Part shown: piece by piece, positions 36,961-46,434 of the stretch
How positions within the stretch are numbered: position 1 is the first letter of the stretch
Layout: each line of letters begins with the position of its first letter
NCBI RefSeq assembly: GCF_001888165.1
Contig: NZ_CP015455.1
Span: 3,094,001 to 3,158,000, forward strand
Source: Syntrophotalea acetylenica
GTDB lineage: Bacteria > Desulfobacterota > Desulfuromonadia > Desulfuromonadales > Syntrophotaleaceae
Direction: 5' to 3'
DNA: 64,000 nt
Notes under the pieces: generated by a model
Told to the model about the DNA's origin: nothing
The model's database searches: none
What the model saw: the letters and a program-made list of their open reading frames with translations, nothing else
Position numbers and translations under genes: made by a program

Positions 36961-37773
36961 ATGCGCTGCGCAATCGTGCGATGGATGCTTGCCTTTTTCA
37001 TCATGGCCACAGCCCTGATCCCCACACCGGGCTTTGCCCGGGAAGACAAACCGACCGTTCTTCACATATCGGCCGGAGTCGGCCTGAAGGATGCTCTTTT
37101 CGACATTCAAAAAGCCTATGCGCGAAAACAACCGGGCGTTGTCCTGGAACTCAATTTCGCCGCTTCCGGATTTTTGCGCAAGCAGATCGAACAGGGAGCC
37201 CCGGTCGATCTGTTCCTGGCACCGGGCATACAACATCTGCAGGCCCTTATCGATGCCGGGCACACCGACGCCAGGCATTCCTGCGCCCTGCTGGGCAATC
37301 GTCTGGTGCTTATTGTTTCCAAGGAAAAACGACACGTCATTAAAGGCTTCGCTGATCTTTCCAGGCATGCGCACAGCATCAGCATCGGTCTCCCGGAGAT
37401 GGTGCCGGCCGGCAGTTACGCCCGGCAGGCCCTCGAACACCAGCAACTTTGGAAAAACCTGGAACCGCGGATGATCTATGGTAAAAGCGTCCGTCAGGTG
37501 CTCGCTTATGTCGACTCGGGAAATGTGGATGCCGGTCTGGTATTTGCCTCGGATGCGCCATTGGCCAACAACGCCACGGTGGCAGCTCTGGCCCCCGAGT
37601 CCAGTCATCAGCCTATCGTGTTTGCCATGGCCGGAATGCTCGGCAGTCCCCGCAGCGCCGCACTGCAGGTATTCATGACCTTCCTGAAAGGAGGCGAAGC
37701 TGCTGCGATCTTTGCCCGTCACGGTTTTACCCCCCTGCAAGGCAAGCCATATCAAGCCGTGCTCGACAAGTAA
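36961..37773 (+). CDS. modA: molybdate/tungstate-binding periplasmic protein
   Basis: The 270-residue protein has a Sec signal peptide (residues 1 to about 24, basic start, hydrophobic core, cleavage after GFA). The mature start contains LHISAGVGLKDALFDIQKAY, the ModA pattern, and NFAASGFLRKQIEQGAPVDLFL follows with the oxyanion-binding Ser near the ASG turn. YGKSVRQVLAYVDSGNVDAGLVF near residues 175-200 is the conserved hinge block. It delivers molybdate or tungstate to ModBC. AGGAGAGG precedes the ATG. It is separated from modBC by three genes, an unusual order. Confidence 0.92.
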   Translation: MRCAIVRWMLAFFIMATALIPTPGFAREDKPTVLHISAGVGLKDALFDIQKAYARKQPGVVLELNFAASGFLRKQIEQGAPVDLFLAPGIQHLQALIDAGHTDARHSCALLGNRLVLIVSKEKRHVIKGFADLSRHAHSISIGLPEMVPAGSYARQALEHQQLWKNLEPRMIYGKSVRQVLAYVDSGNVDAGLVFASDAPLANNATVAALAPESSHQPIVFAMAGMLGSPRSAALQVFMTFLKGGEAAAIFARHGFTPLQGKPYQAVLDK

Positions 37774-37786
37774 AAACGGAACCGGG

Positions 37787-38182
37787 TCAGGGAAGGTCAG
37801 GGAAGGGGCTGACAATTTTCCAGCCCTTCTCCCGGAATTCCCACTCCAGCCGGATTTTCAGGTTTTTCAGGGTGTTGGATGGCAGACGGTAATAGTCAAT
37901 ACGCAACAGGCAAACGGCTCGCTGCTGCTCAGGGTCTTCAAACAGCACCTCTTCGGGGCGTATTTCCAGGATGCGTATATCCCCGCGCTGAGGAAATTTT
38001 TCCTGAAAATCATGCCGGTAGTCCTGCGCCATGAAACCCGCCGCACTATCATAATCCTGCCAGACCAGACGCTTGGCAAATTCCTGATAGTTTTCACCGA
38101 AACTGTCGGCTGGCCGTGGTTGCAGGACGGGGGCACAAGCGGCTATCCCAAAAAACAGCAGAAGAAGGTATACTGTTTTCAT
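37787..38182 (-). CDS. putative lipoprotein, unknown function
   Basis: The 131-residue protein starts MKTVYLLLLFFGIAAC, a lipoprotein signal peptide ending in an Ala-Ala-Cys lipobox near residue 16, so the mature protein is probably lipid-anchored. The remainder is a soluble domain rich in aromatic and charged residues (YRHDFQEKFPQRGDI, EWEFREKGWKIV) and resembles small NTF2-like lipoproteins in pattern, which is not certain. It converges with modA and diverges from the glutaredoxin gene. No named family was recognised. Confidence 0.75.
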   Translation of the reverse strand: MKTVYLLLLFFGIAACAPVLQPRPADSFGENYQEFAKRLVWQDYDSAAGFMAQDYRHDFQEKFPQRGDIRILEIRPEEVLFEDPEQQRAVCLLRIDYYRLPSNTLKNLKIRLEWEFREKGWKIVSPFPDLP

Positions 38183-38246
38183 GCTCTCTCCTGTGTGCGG
38201 GCATGGCATATGACAACCCGGATATCAAGTGATCAAATTTGCCGCC

Positions 38247-38501
38247 ATGAAAAAAATCGAAGTCTACACAAAAAACTATTGCCCCCACTGCCAGCGAGCC
38301 AAAGAGCTGCTGCGCCGCAAAGGGATCACCTTCATCGAATACGATGTCACCGACGACCCTCTCCTGGAGCAGGAAATGCGAAAACGCTCGGGACATGCGA
38401 CGGTTCCGGAAATCTTCATCGAAGATGCCTGGGTAGGCGGCTGCGACAGCCTTCATGCCCTTGAGCAAAGCGGAACCCTGGACCGGATGCTCGAAGACTG
38501 A
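38247..38501 (+). CDS. grxC: glutaredoxin 3-type protein
   Basis: The 84-residue protein is a compact glutaredoxin: EVYTKNYCPHCQRAKELL has the catalytic CPHC at residues 11-14, ATVPEIFI carries the conserved cis-proline and GGCDSL the glutathione-binding Gly-Gly. It reduces disulfides or glutathionylated proteins in the cytoplasm. The ATG at 38247 fits the family start; a GTG at 38229 is possible. It stands alone, convergent with the minus-strand methionine gene (two bases apart). Confidence 0.9.
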   Translation: MKKIEVYTKNYCPHCQRAKELLRRKGITFIEYDVTDDPLLEQEMRKRSGHATVPEIFIEDAWVGGCDSLHALEQSGTLDRMLED

Positions 38502-38503
38502 TA

Positions 38504-40333
38504 TCAGACCCGGATAGCCTCGATCAGGCTCAGAGCCATGTCGACCTTGCCAAACGGCGGCATGAGATAAAACCCGTCCACCCGGCCGCGACCCGCCTCG
38601 ACAAGTTCCCGGGAAATGGCCAGGCCCCGGCGCACACCCTCTTCTCCGCTGGCGCCATGCATGCGCCGGCGAACCTCTTCCGGCAGCCGGATGCCAGGCA
38701 CCTCGTTGTGCAAAAACTCCGCATTGCGCTCACTCACCAGGGGCAAAATCCCTACCAGCACGGGTATGTCGACATCCGCCATCCCATCGAGCATGGCATC
38801 AAGCACCGGGATCGAATAGATCGGCTGCGTCTGAACAAAACAGGCCCCGGCGGCGATTTTCTTCCCCAATCGGCGCAACTGGGCGTCCATGTCCGACACA
38901 TTGGGGTTGAAAGCGGCACCGGCTTTGAATCGGGTCGGCTCCCCCAATTCCCCGCCCACCAAAGTGTGCCCGTTGTTAAGCGCCCTCACAAGCTCCAGCA
39001 AACCGATACTGTTCAGGTCAAAGACATTGCTGGCGCCGGATTCTCCACCGACGGCCACAGGGTCTCCGGTGACCGCCAGCACATTGCGCAGCCCAAGCAG
39101 ATGCGCACCCATGAGTTCCGAGTGCAGACCGATCAGATTGCGATCCCGGCCGGTCACATGGATGATGGTTTCAATGCCGATTTCATCCTGAATCCGTTTG
39201 GCCAGGGCAATGTTTCCCATGCGGATACGCGCCAAAGGGTTTTCCGCCAGACTGATGGCATCGGCGCCGGCTACCGCCAGGCGCCGGGCTCCTTCCAGAA
39301 TTTTTCGGCAATCCATGCCGCGCGGGGGATCGAGCTCGACCGTGATCAGAGGGCGTTTGCCCCAATCGGACAGAAAACCCTGCCGTGGAGTGTCCCTTGC
39401 AACGGTTGCGGGAGCGACTGCTGCAACCTGCGGCTTTATCCTGCGTATTGAGGGTTTGAACCCGGCCACGGCGGCGGCCAGAGCGCGTATGTGCTCGGGG
39501 GTCGTGCCGCAGCAGCCACCAACCAGACAGGCGCCGGCTTCCACCATTTCGCGGCCTCGCGCCGCAAAATACCCGGGGGTTGCCAGATAGATGTAACGGC
39601 CGTCGACATATTCGGGAAAGCCGCTGTTGGCAAAACCGGAAAGAGGAATGTTTACCTGTGTCGCCATGGTGCGCAGCACCGCCAGCACATCGCGGGGCCC
39701 CGACCCGCAATTGGCCCCGACCACCGATGCACCCGCTCCGACCAGACGTCTGGCGACTTCGGCGGCCGTCACCCCTTCGCGGGTTTTGCCCCCCTCAAAA
39801 AACGCCATCTGGGCCACCACCGGCAGACCCGTGCCGCCAGCTTCGGCAACTGCCAGTTCCAGTTCTTCGAGGCTGGCAAAGGTTTCCAGCAGCAGAAGAT
39901 CCACGCCACCTTCCGCCAGCCCTTCCATCTGCTCGCGGAACAGGGCGGCCCGCTGCTCCCGTGACAACTCCGCGGTCTCGCCCGGCGCCCTGCCCAACGG
40001 CCCTACGGCGCCGGCAACCAGAAACCGGCGACCAGCCTCCTGCCGCGCCAGTCGTGCACCAAGGGCATTGATTTGTCGCGTCTGCTCCTCCAGACCGGCG
40101 GCAGCCAATCGCAGCCGGTTGGCCGCGAAGGTATTGGTCTCCACCAATTCGGCCCCGGCCGCCAGATAATCCCGGTGAATACGGCGCACCACATCCGGCT
40201 GCCGCAGATTGAGGCATTCGAAACAAAAGGACAGGGGAATCCCCCGCTGATAGAGCAGGGTTCCCATGGCGCCATCGCCAACAATGACACCCTGCTCCAG
40301 ACGCTCCAGAAAACCGCAAGCGGCGCGTTTCAT
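38504..40333 (-). CDS. bifunctional homocysteine S-methyltransferase / 5,10-methylenetetrahydrofolate reductase
   Basis: The 609-residue fusion has an N-terminal homocysteine methyltransferase (residues 1-290) with DGAMGTLLYQRG near 18 and the zinc motif GGCCGTTPEHI near 275, and a C-terminal MetF-type methylenetetrahydrofolate reductase (from about 320), starting ITVELDPPRG. It couples methyl-THF formation to methionine synthesis. The flavin site is in VTGRDRN and VTGDPVAVG. The ATG at 40333 overlaps the nudix stop. Such fusions are known in Firmicutes and some deltaproteobacteria. Confidence 0.92.
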   Translation of the reverse strand: MKRAACGFLERLEQGVIVGDGAMGTLLYQRGIPLSFCFECLNLRQPDVVRRIHRDYLAAGAELVETNTFAANRLRLAAAGLEEQTRQINALGARLARQEAGRRFLVAGAVGPLGRAPGETAELSREQRAALFREQMEGLAEGGVDLLLLETFASLEELELAVAEAGGTGLPVVAQMAFFEGGKTREGVTAAEVARRLVGAGASVVGANCGSGPRDVLAVLRTMATQVNIPLSGFANSGFPEYVDGRYIYLATPGYFAARGREMVEAGACLVGGCCGTTPEHIRALAAAVAGFKPSIRRIKPQVAAVAPATVARDTPRQGFLSDWGKRPLITVELDPPRGMDCRKILEGARRLAVAGADAISLAENPLARIRMGNIALAKRIQDEIGIETIIHVTGRDRNLIGLHSELMGAHLLGLRNVLAVTGDPVAVGGESGASNVFDLNSIGLLELVRALNNGHTLVGGELGEPTRFKAGAAFNPNVSDMDAQLRRLGKKIAAGACFVQTQPIYSIPVLDAMLDGMADVDIPVLVGILPLVSERNAEFLHNEVPGIRLPEEVRRRMHGASGEEGVRRGLAISRELVEAGRGRVDGFYLMPPFGKVDMALSLIEAIRV

Positions 40334-40926
40334 GGCCGGGCTCCGCAAGGATGGTCCTGTGGCAACAGCCCGGTGCGCTGCAGAAACTGACGCAGAATCG
40401 CCCCGGTCAATCCCCAGATCCGATTGCCATCCACATTGAAGAAACAGACAGGGTAAAGACGTCCGAGATGTTCCCAGCTTTCGGTGTGATAAATGCGCGG
40501 ATCGCACAACCTGTCAACAGGAACTTCAATCACTTCGGCAATCTCCTGATGGTTGACGGTAAAAGGGTAGCCGGCAGCGATGCTCCCGACATAGGGCACC
40601 ACATGAAAACCGTACACCGAAATAAAGTCATCCAGACGCCCAAGGATCGTCACATCTTCCTGGCGCACGCCCATTTCTTCTTCCGTCTCACGCAACGCCG
40701 TGGCGCACAGATCTGCATCCTCGGGCTGGGCGCGGCCGCCCGGAAAAGCAATTTCTCCGGCATGATGCGGCAGATGCTCGGTACGACGGGTAAACAGAAT
40801 GGTATCGATGCCTTGCCTTGGATAAAACAGGAGCAGCACGGCCGCCGGTTTCAGCACGCCCCGATCGACGCGGCGGCAGGTATGCCGTGACAGGTCTTGC
40901 CGGACCTGTTCCGGCTCCAGCTTCAC
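40330..40926 (-). CDS. Nudix hydrolase, CoA-pyrophosphatase-like
   Basis: The 198-residue protein shows the Nudix box around residues 75-97, read as [12 protein letters not shown] followed by [10 protein letters not shown]. The sequence upstream ([20 protein letters not shown]) is the signature of the NudL/CoA diphosphatase group, and downstream comes [19 protein letters not shown]. It would hydrolyse CoA or related dinucleotides. GTG at 40926 overlaps the rpe stop. The stop overlaps the following gene, so four genes here are translationally coupled. Confidence 0.85.
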   Translation of the reverse strand: MKLEPEQVRQDLSRHTCRRVDRGVLKPAAVLLLFYPRQGIDTILFTRRTEHLPHHAGEIAFPGGRAQPEDADLCATALRETEEEMGVRQEDVTILGRLDDFISVYGFHVVPYVGSIAAGYPFTVNHQEIAEVIEVPVDRLCDPRIYHTESWEHLGRLYPVCFFNVDGNRIWGLTGAILRQFLQRTGLLPQDHPCGARP

Positions 40927-41585
40927 CGTCCAACCCCGCAGGCAGCCTTTAAAGCGGCAATAGTGGCCGCGTAGTCTTCGGTACCGTACACGGCACTGCC
41001 CGCCACCATCACATCCGCACCGGCCGCGGCGATGCGGGCGATGTTGTCCAGCTTGACGCCGCCGTCCACCTCCAGCTCGACCGGCAGGCCACGGCGATCG
41101 ATCTCCTTGCGCAAAGCCTCGATTTTTGAAAGGCATACGGGAATGAACTGCTGGCCGCCAAAACCGGGATTGACGGACATGATCAGCACCAGTTCCAGTT
41201 CCTCCAGGATAATATCAAGACAGCTGACCGGCGTGGCGGGATTGATGGAGACGCCGGCCTTTTTGCCGAGGCTGTGAATCAGCTGCACGGTGCGGTGCAG
41301 ATGCGTGGAGGCCTCGTAATGCACGGTGATGATATCGGCGCCGGCCTTTGCAAAGGCGGGAATGTAACTGTCGGGATTTTCAATCATCAGGTGCACATCC
41401 AGGGGCAAATCGGTAACCCGGCGTGCCGCTTCGACCACCAAAGGCCCGATGGTGATGTTGGGGACGAAATGTCCGTCCATGACATCGACATGCACATAGT
41501 CGGCGCCGCCGGATTCAATGGCGCCAATTTCCTCTCCCAGACGGGAAAAATCCGCGGACAGAATGGAAGGAGCGATTTTGATCAT
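40923..41585 (-). CDS. rpe: ribulose-phosphate 3-epimerase
   Basis: The 220-residue TIM-barrel enzyme interconverts ribulose 5-phosphate and xylulose 5-phosphate in the pentose phosphate pathway. Conserved blocks are [15 protein letters not shown] at 5-19, [17 protein letters not shown] at 33-49, HLMIENPD near 67-74, [12 protein letters not shown] near 138-149 and the phosphate-binding DGGVKLDNI and AGSAVYG. All the metal-binding His and Asp residues are visible. It lies between rsmB and the nudix gene. Confidence 0.96.
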   Translation of the reverse strand: MIKIAPSILSADFSRLGEEIGAIESGGADYVHVDVMDGHFVPNITIGPLVVEAARRVTDLPLDVHLMIENPDSYIPAFAKAGADIITVHYEASTHLHRTVQLIHSLGKKAGVSINPATPVSCLDIILEELELVLIMSVNPGFGGQQFIPVCLSKIEALRKEIDRRGLPVELEVDGGVKLDNIARIAAAGADVMVAGSAVYGTEDYAATIAALKAACGVGR

Positions 41586-41624
41586 GATGTACTCCGTGTT
41601 TTGGAAACAAAGGGCGCCGCCGGA

Positions 41625-42980
41625 TCAGGCGCGTTTTTCGAAAGCTGTCGCATAGAAGGCATCCATGCCGTCATGCCGATGAGGCATGGTGCGCAGGCTG
41701 CCCGCGTCATCGAAGAGTTCATGCCATTCGGCGGGGGTCGTGGCGCGCAGATCGCAGCGCACAAAATCAGGATGTTTTGCAAGAAACGTCCGCACCACCC
41801 CTTCCGTTTCCTCCGGAGTGAACGTGCAGAGGGAGTAAATCAGTCGGCCTCCCGGCCGCAACAGCGATGCCGTATTCTCCAGGATAACGGCTTGTTGGCC
41901 AGCCAGTTCTCTGATATCGGAAGCGGTGCGACGCCAGCGAATCTCGGGGTTGCGGCGCAAAACGCCGAGGCCGCTACAGGGTGCGTCGACCAGCACCCGG
42001 TCGAAACTTTCCGGTTCGAGGAACGGGGCGGGGCGGGTCAAATCCCAGCTTCGGCCTTCAATCCCCAGGCAGCCGAGACGCCTGGCGCCGCGCATGAGCA
42101 GCTCTATCCGCCGGGCGTGCAGATCGAGGGCCACGATGGTGGCGCGGTTGCCCGTCAAAGCGGCGATGTGCGTGGTCTTGCCGCCCGGCGCCGCGCAGGC
42201 ATCGAGAATGCGCTGCCCCGGCCGGGGATCCAGCAGGTGGCTGATCAGCATGCTGGCCTCATCCTGCAACTGGAACAATCCTTCACGGTGCCCCGGCAGA
42301 TGCCGGATGTTACCGTGCAGAATACGCACCCCTTCCGGAGCAAAACAGGTCGGGCGCACCTCGCATGAGTCCTCCGCCAGCGCCTTGAGCAGATCATCGC
42401 GGGTTATTTTCAGAGTATTGGCGCGCACGCAGCAGGGAGCGGGCTGCAGCATGGCTTCGGCCAGCGCACAGGCCTCTTCGACACCGTAACTGTCCAGCCA
42501 GCAAGCAGCCAGCCAACGGGGCAGGCCAAGCACGCACTCCAGGTAGGCCAGCGGTTGTGCCTGTCGGTCAGGCCAGGGCAACATGCCGGCCTGACGCACC
42601 ACGGACCGCAACATGCCATTGATAAATCCGGTAGCCCTGTGCAGTTTCAGGCGTCGGGCCATTTCCACGGTTTCAAAAACCGCCGCATGGTGCGGGATCC
42701 GCTCCAGCAAAAGGAGCTGATAACACCCCAGTCGCAGCAAAATCAGTATCGCGGCTTCGACCTTGGCCAGGGGTTTTTGGCAAACCTGCTGCAGGACAAA
42801 ATCGAGGCGCCCCTGATAGCGAAGCACGCCGTAGACAAGTTCCGTTGCAAGAGCCCGGTCCCGGGGGTCCATGTCGGGCAGCTTTTCCAGCGCACCGTCC
42901 AGCGCCAGATCGGCAAAGGCCCCATGCTGTACTCTCTCGAGCACGTCAAAGGCAATGTCACGCGGATCTTTCCGAACCAC
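41625..42980 (-). CDS. rsmB: 16S rRNA m5C967 methyltransferase (RsmB/Sun)
   Basis: The 451-residue protein has an N-terminal NusB-like RNA-binding domain (residues 1-140, DPRDIAFDVLERV) and a C-terminal SAM methyltransferase domain. Motifs include CAAPGGKTTHIA near 245, DAPCSGLGVLRRNPEIRW near 315-332 and YSLCTFTPEE near 375, with both catalytic cysteines. It methylates C967 in 16S rRNA. I prefer GTG at 42980 with an AGGA site; an ATG at 43022 would add 14 residues. Typical neighbours (fmt, def) lie upstream in the same direction. Confidence 0.93.
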   Translation of the reverse strand: MVRKDPRDIAFDVLERVQHGAFADLALDGALEKLPDMDPRDRALATELVYGVLRYQGRLDFVLQQVCQKPLAKVEAAILILLRLGCYQLLLLERIPHHAAVFETVEMARRLKLHRATGFINGMLRSVVRQAGMLPWPDRQAQPLAYLECVLGLPRWLAACWLDSYGVEEACALAEAMLQPAPCCVRANTLKITRDDLLKALAEDSCEVRPTCFAPEGVRILHGNIRHLPGHREGLFQLQDEASMLISHLLDPRPGQRILDACAAPGGKTTHIAALTGNRATIVALDLHARRIELLMRGARRLGCLGIEGRSWDLTRPAPFLEPESFDRVLVDAPCSGLGVLRRNPEIRWRRTASDIRELAGQQAVILENTASLLRPGGRLIYSLCTFTPEETEGVVRTFLAKHPDFVRCDLRATTPAEWHELFDDAGSLRTMPHRHDGMDAFYATAFEKRA

Positions 42981-43066
42981 CAGGAGTATTCCTTTCCGGA
43001 CATGGACGCAAGGCGGGGGCATGTTGTGCCATGCCCCCGAATAAAAATTCCGCCAGAATGCCCTTA

Positions 43067-43906
43067 TCAGGGCATGACCATGTTCTCAAGACGCCGGATA
43101 CGCTCTTCCACCGGCGGATGGGTCGAGAACAAAGACTTCAGACCGTCACCCCGCAGCGGATTGACGATAAACATATGCGCCGTGGCCTCATTGACCCTGG
43201 GCATGGGCGCGCGACTGTTGGCCATCTCCAGTTTTAGCAGGGCGCTGGCAAGATAATGGGGCGTACCGCACAAAGCCGCACCACCCCGATCAGCGGCGTA
43301 TTCACGGGAACGGGAAATGGCCATCTGCACCAGCATGGCGGCCAGTGGCGCAAAAATAATCAGCAGCAACAGGCCCAGCGGATTGCCGTTATCGTCATCC
43401 CGCCCGCCGAAGCCCCCAAACAGGGCAGCCCACTGGGCCATGTGGGCCAGGTAGGAAATAGCCCCGGCAATGGTGGCGGCAATGGATCCGATCAGAATAT
43501 CCCGATGGCGCACGTGGCTCATTTCATGGGCCATGACCCCCATCAGTTCTTCCCGGGAGAGGATCTGCAGAATCCCTTCGGTCGCCGCCACGGCGGCGTG
43601 TTGCGGATTGCGTCCGGTGGCAAACGCATTGGGCGTCGCCTGGGGCAAAATGTACACCTTCGGCATGGGCAGGCCATTGCGCACGCAGAGCTCCTGCACC
43701 ACATGGTACAAGGGGCCGCTGTTCACCTCGCGCCCGCGATACATGGCAATGACAATCTTGTCGGAAAACCAGTAGGAACCAAGGTTCATGACCGCCGCCA
43801 GTACCAGCGCGATCAATGCGCCGCCACGGCCGCCCATCATGCCGCCTGCCCACACCAGCAACAGGGTGAGCACGGTCATCAGCAGTACCGTCCTCAAAAT
43901 ATTCAT
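43067..43906 (-). CDS. htpX: zinc metalloprotease HtpX
   Basis: The 279-residue membrane protease has two N-terminal hydrophobic helices (about residues 7-50), then the zinc-binding [10 protein letters not shown] near residues 127-136 and a second pair of helices. The third zinc ligand is Glu in [10 protein letters not shown] near 204. HtpX degrades misfolded membrane proteins in the cytoplasmic membrane. ATG 43906 with RBS GAGAGG is a clear start. It lies between rsmB and DUF116. Confidence 0.95.
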   Translation of the reverse strand: MNILRTVLLMTVLTLLLVWAGGMMGGRGGALIALVLAAVMNLGSYWFSDKIVIAMYRGREVNSGPLYHVVQELCVRNGLPMPKVYILPQATPNAFATGRNPQHAAVAATEGILQILSREELMGVMAHEMSHVRHRDILIGSIAATIAGAISYLAHMAQWAALFGGFGGRDDDNGNPLGLLLLIIFAPLAAMLVQMAISRSREYAADRGGAALCGTPHYLASALLKLEMANSRAPMPRVNEATAHMFIVNPLRGDGLKSLFSTHPPVEERIRRLENMVMP

Positions 43907-44036
43907 GGTTCACCTCTCTTTTGTGGCGTTCTTTGGGTTGCATCCTGTCGCGACCACCCCCGAAAGGGCCGGAAGGCCTGACCAAAGCAGGCAGGCGCGT
44001 TCCTGATTCGCTGAAGCACTTGCATCGCGGATATCT

Positions 44037-44870
44037 CTACGCACTGACGACATGCGCATCCAGCGCCTGCCGGACAGCCTCGATATCGATGCGAGTGTTG
44101 AAGCAGGGTCCTTCGGGGCGGGTATTGAAAACGCCGATGACCGGCAGAGGATAGGCATCACGAATCCCGGAAGCGAGATCGCGTTCACAGGCCACCGCAA
44201 TGACAAGCCGGGGACGTTTTTCCATAAGCAGCTTGCGCGCCAGGGTTCCGCCGGTCGCCACGGCCAGCCCTACGCCACGCTCCTTCGCAAGAGTAGCCAG
44301 ATCGCCAATGTCGCAACGGCCACAACGCGCGCATTTATCCACATCGCCGGTGACCTTGATGGAGCAATCGAAAAGTTGCAGGCAATGGGGCAACAGGATC
44401 ATGACCCTGTCGGCCGGCACACGGGGATTGCGGGAACACACCAGCTGGTTGTTCAGGTGGATGAAGCAACGCTGCAAAGCATCGCGATCGAGCCGCATGA
44501 CCGCACCGATAGCGATAACCGCCGGCATCAGGTAACGAATCACGATGCCGCGCAATTGCGGAAAAACAAACAGGTCACGGCCGGTCACCATGCTCAGGGC
44601 CAGAAGAAGCAATCCCCCGACAATCACGGCAACCAGCGTCAGGACGGCCAGGCCAAACCAGTAAGGCAGTCGGGGATGGATGGCGGACAACCCGATACTT
44701 GGCAACCACCAGACCAGGAATCCGCCGCAGGCGAACAAGCCTCCGACCAGCGCCAGAAGAATCAGAAACGGTCGTTGCTGGGACAGTGCGCTTTCCGGGG
44801 CTCCGGTTTTTCCGCATGCCGCCGAGCAGGCATGACCGCAAGCCTTGTCAGCTTCCTTCGGGCAAGCCAT
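44037..44870 (-). CDS. DUF116 membrane protein
   Basis: The 277-residue protein has a Cys-rich start (CPKEADKACGHACSAACG), two hydrophobic segments (about 35-60 and 75-100) and the soluble DUF116 domain. Family blocks visible are LLPHCLQLFDCSIKV near 170, CARCGRCDIGDL near 190, GGTLARKLLMEKRP near 215 and GPCFNTRIDIEAV. The cysteines suggest a metal or Fe-S site. Function is unknown, but association with def-fmt-rsmB is usual in Geobacter-like genomes. The start lies 22 bases inside the end of fmt. Confidence 0.85.
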   Translation of the reverse strand: MACPKEADKACGHACSAACGKTGAPESALSQQRPFLILLALVGGLFACGGFLVWWLPSIGLSAIHPRLPYWFGLAVLTLVAVIVGGLLLLALSMVTGRDLFVFPQLRGIVIRYLMPAVIAIGAVMRLDRDALQRCFIHLNNQLVCSRNPRVPADRVMILLPHCLQLFDCSIKVTGDVDKCARCGRCDIGDLATLAKERGVGLAVATGGTLARKLLMEKRPRLVIAVACERDLASGIRDAYPLPVIGVFNTRPEGPCFNTRIDIEAVRQALDAHVVSA

Positions 44871-45819
44871 GTCCGGTCTCCAGGCGGGTACCGACCGACA
44901 GGCTGGCCCCCCGCAGAAAATCACCTGCCGGCAACTTTTTTTTGCCGGCTAATTGCAGTTCGCGCACCCGCAACACGCCCTGCCCGCAAGCTATGCAGAC
45001 CCCGCAACCATCCGCCGCGACCACGGTACCCGGCTCGGCGTCAGGCCCTTCTTCCGCCAGGGTGCGCCCAAGCTTCAGCATCTGGCCGTTCCAGGAGGTA
45101 AACGCTCCCGGCCAGGGGCTCAATCCCCGCACCAGATTGTGAATGTCCCGGGCTGGATGTCGCCAGTCAATGCGTCCATCCTCTTTTTTCATCATGGGCG
45201 CGTAACTGCTCTGTGCATCATCCTGCGGCTCCGGCCGCAGGGTACCTTCGCACAATCGCCGCAGCGTCTCAGCCATGGCTTCCCGGCCCAGCAGCGCCAG
45301 TCGATCATGCAACTGTCCGGCCGTTTCTTCGATGCCGATTTCCGTGGCACGCTTCACCAGCATATCGCCGGTATCCAGACCCACATCCATAAGCATGGTG
45401 GTGACGCCGGTGACCTGCTCTCCATCGACAATCGCCTTGTTGATGGGCGCGGCGCCCCGATATCGCGGCAGCAGAGAGGCATGCACGTTGATGCAGCCGT
45501 AGCGCGGAATGTCAAGAATGCTCGCGGGGAGGATCTGACCATAGGCCACCACCACGATCAGGTCGGGGCGCAGCGACCGAAGGGTCTCGACCACCGCCGG
45601 ATCGCGCAGCTTTTGCGGCTGGAATATCGGCAGGCCGTGGGCCACGGCCATCTCCTTGACAGGCGGCGGAGCAAGCAGTTTGCCCCGCCCCCGGGGCCGG
45701 TCGGGTTGGGTAAACACGGCGCAAAGATCAACCCCGGCGGAGAGCAGACCCTGCAGAGTCGGCAAAGCAAACTCCGGTGTCCCCATGAAAACAGTACGGA
45801 TAGCCGCTGGCGCGATCAT
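44848..45819 (-). CDS. fmt: methionyl-tRNA formyltransferase
   Basis: The 323-residue enzyme formylates initiator Met-tRNA. The formyl-THF-binding and catalytic motifs are HASLLPRYRGAAPIN near 110-124 and MLMDVGLDTGDML near 144-156; the N-terminus reads TVFMGTPEFALPTLQ. The C-terminal OB-like domain ends near 310. The ATG at 45819 (TGATG overlap with def) was preferred to GTG at 45822. Pairing with def is the usual arrangement, because deformylase removes the group added here. Confidence 0.95.
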   Translation of the reverse strand: MIAPAAIRTVFMGTPEFALPTLQGLLSAGVDLCAVFTQPDRPRGRGKLLAPPPVKEMAVAHGLPIFQPQKLRDPAVVETLRSLRPDLIVVVAYGQILPASILDIPRYGCINVHASLLPRYRGAAPINKAIVDGEQVTGVTTMLMDVGLDTGDMLVKRATEIGIEETAGQLHDRLALLGREAMAETLRRLCEGTLRPEPQDDAQSSYAPMMKKEDGRIDWRHPARDIHNLVRGLSPWPGAFTSWNGQMLKLGRTLAEEGPDAEPGTVVAADGCGVCIACGQGVLRVRELQLAGKKKLPAGDFLRGASLSVGTRLETGHGLPEGS

Positions 45820-46334
45820 CACAATTCGTGCTCCTGTTGCCGGCGGAGTTTTTCGTATTTTTTGCGAAACATGCCCTTTTTCAGGGACGAAAGGTGATCC
45901 ACAAACAGCAGGCCGTGCAAGTGATCGATTTCATGCTGAAAGGCGATCGCAAGCAACCCGGAGGCTTCCCGGACCACCTCCTGCCCCGCGAGATCAAGAT
46001 AACGGACCTTGACCCTGGCACTACGCTCGATGCGGGCGTAGTAACCGGGCACCGACAGACAGCCTTCCTCTTCAAAGCTCTCGCCGTCGCGCGCAATGAT
46101 CTCAGGGTTTATCGCGACAATGAGATCCTTTTCTTCCTGTGGAGAGCAATCGATAATGATCAGATTTTTGTTGATACCCACCTGGGGCGCCGCAAGACCG
46201 ACACCGGGGGCGGCATACATGGTATCGGCCATATCCGCCACCAGGGTTCGAATTTCCTCGGTGATGCTCTGGATTGGCGCCGATGTTTGCTTCAAGACCG
46301 GATCGGGATAATGTCGGATAGGTAAAATTGCCAT
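45819..46334 (-). CDS. def: peptide deformylase
   Basis: The 171-residue metalloenzyme removes the N-formyl group from nascent proteins. The three family motifs are GVGLAAPQVG near 44-53, EEGCLSVPG near 91-99 and HEIDHLHG near 135-142. The Cys in EEGCLS and both His of HEIDH bind the metal. The C-terminus extends slightly beyond the core. The first base of the stop (TGA) overlaps the fmt start. A terminator of the sucCD operon lies upstream, so def begins a new transcript. Confidence 0.95.
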   Translation of the reverse strand: MAILPIRHYPDPVLKQTSAPIQSITEEIRTLVADMADTMYAAPGVGLAAPQVGINKNLIIIDCSPQEEKDLIVAINPEIIARDGESFEEEGCLSVPGYYARIERSARVKVRYLDLAGQEVVREASGLLAIAFQHEIDHLHGLLFVDHLSSLKKGMFRKKYEKLRRQQEHEL

Positions 46335-46349
46335 TTAATCAACCTGTTA

Positions 46350-46375
46350 TGAAATAAACCTGGGCAGGACCCAGG
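46350..46375 (-). terminator. terminator downstream of sucD
   Basis: On the minus strand CCTGGG (46375-46370) pairs with CCCAGG (46364-46359), followed by TTTATTT. It lies in the 100 bases between sucD and def. Confidence 0.7.
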
Positions 46376-46390
46376 CCAAAAAGAGCCACT

Positions 46391-46432
46391 GTTGACTTTT
46401 CATGATACGTGCAGGCAATACGCAAAGTCAAC
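46391..46432 (-). repeat. 9-bp inverted repeat next to the sucD stop
   Basis: GTTGACTTT (46391-46399) and AAAGTCAAC (46424-46432) form a perfect 9-bp inverted repeat around 24 bases. Within it is a TTGACT-like box. It may be a transcript-end hairpin or an operator for def. Confidence 0.35.
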
Positions 46433-46434
46433 CA

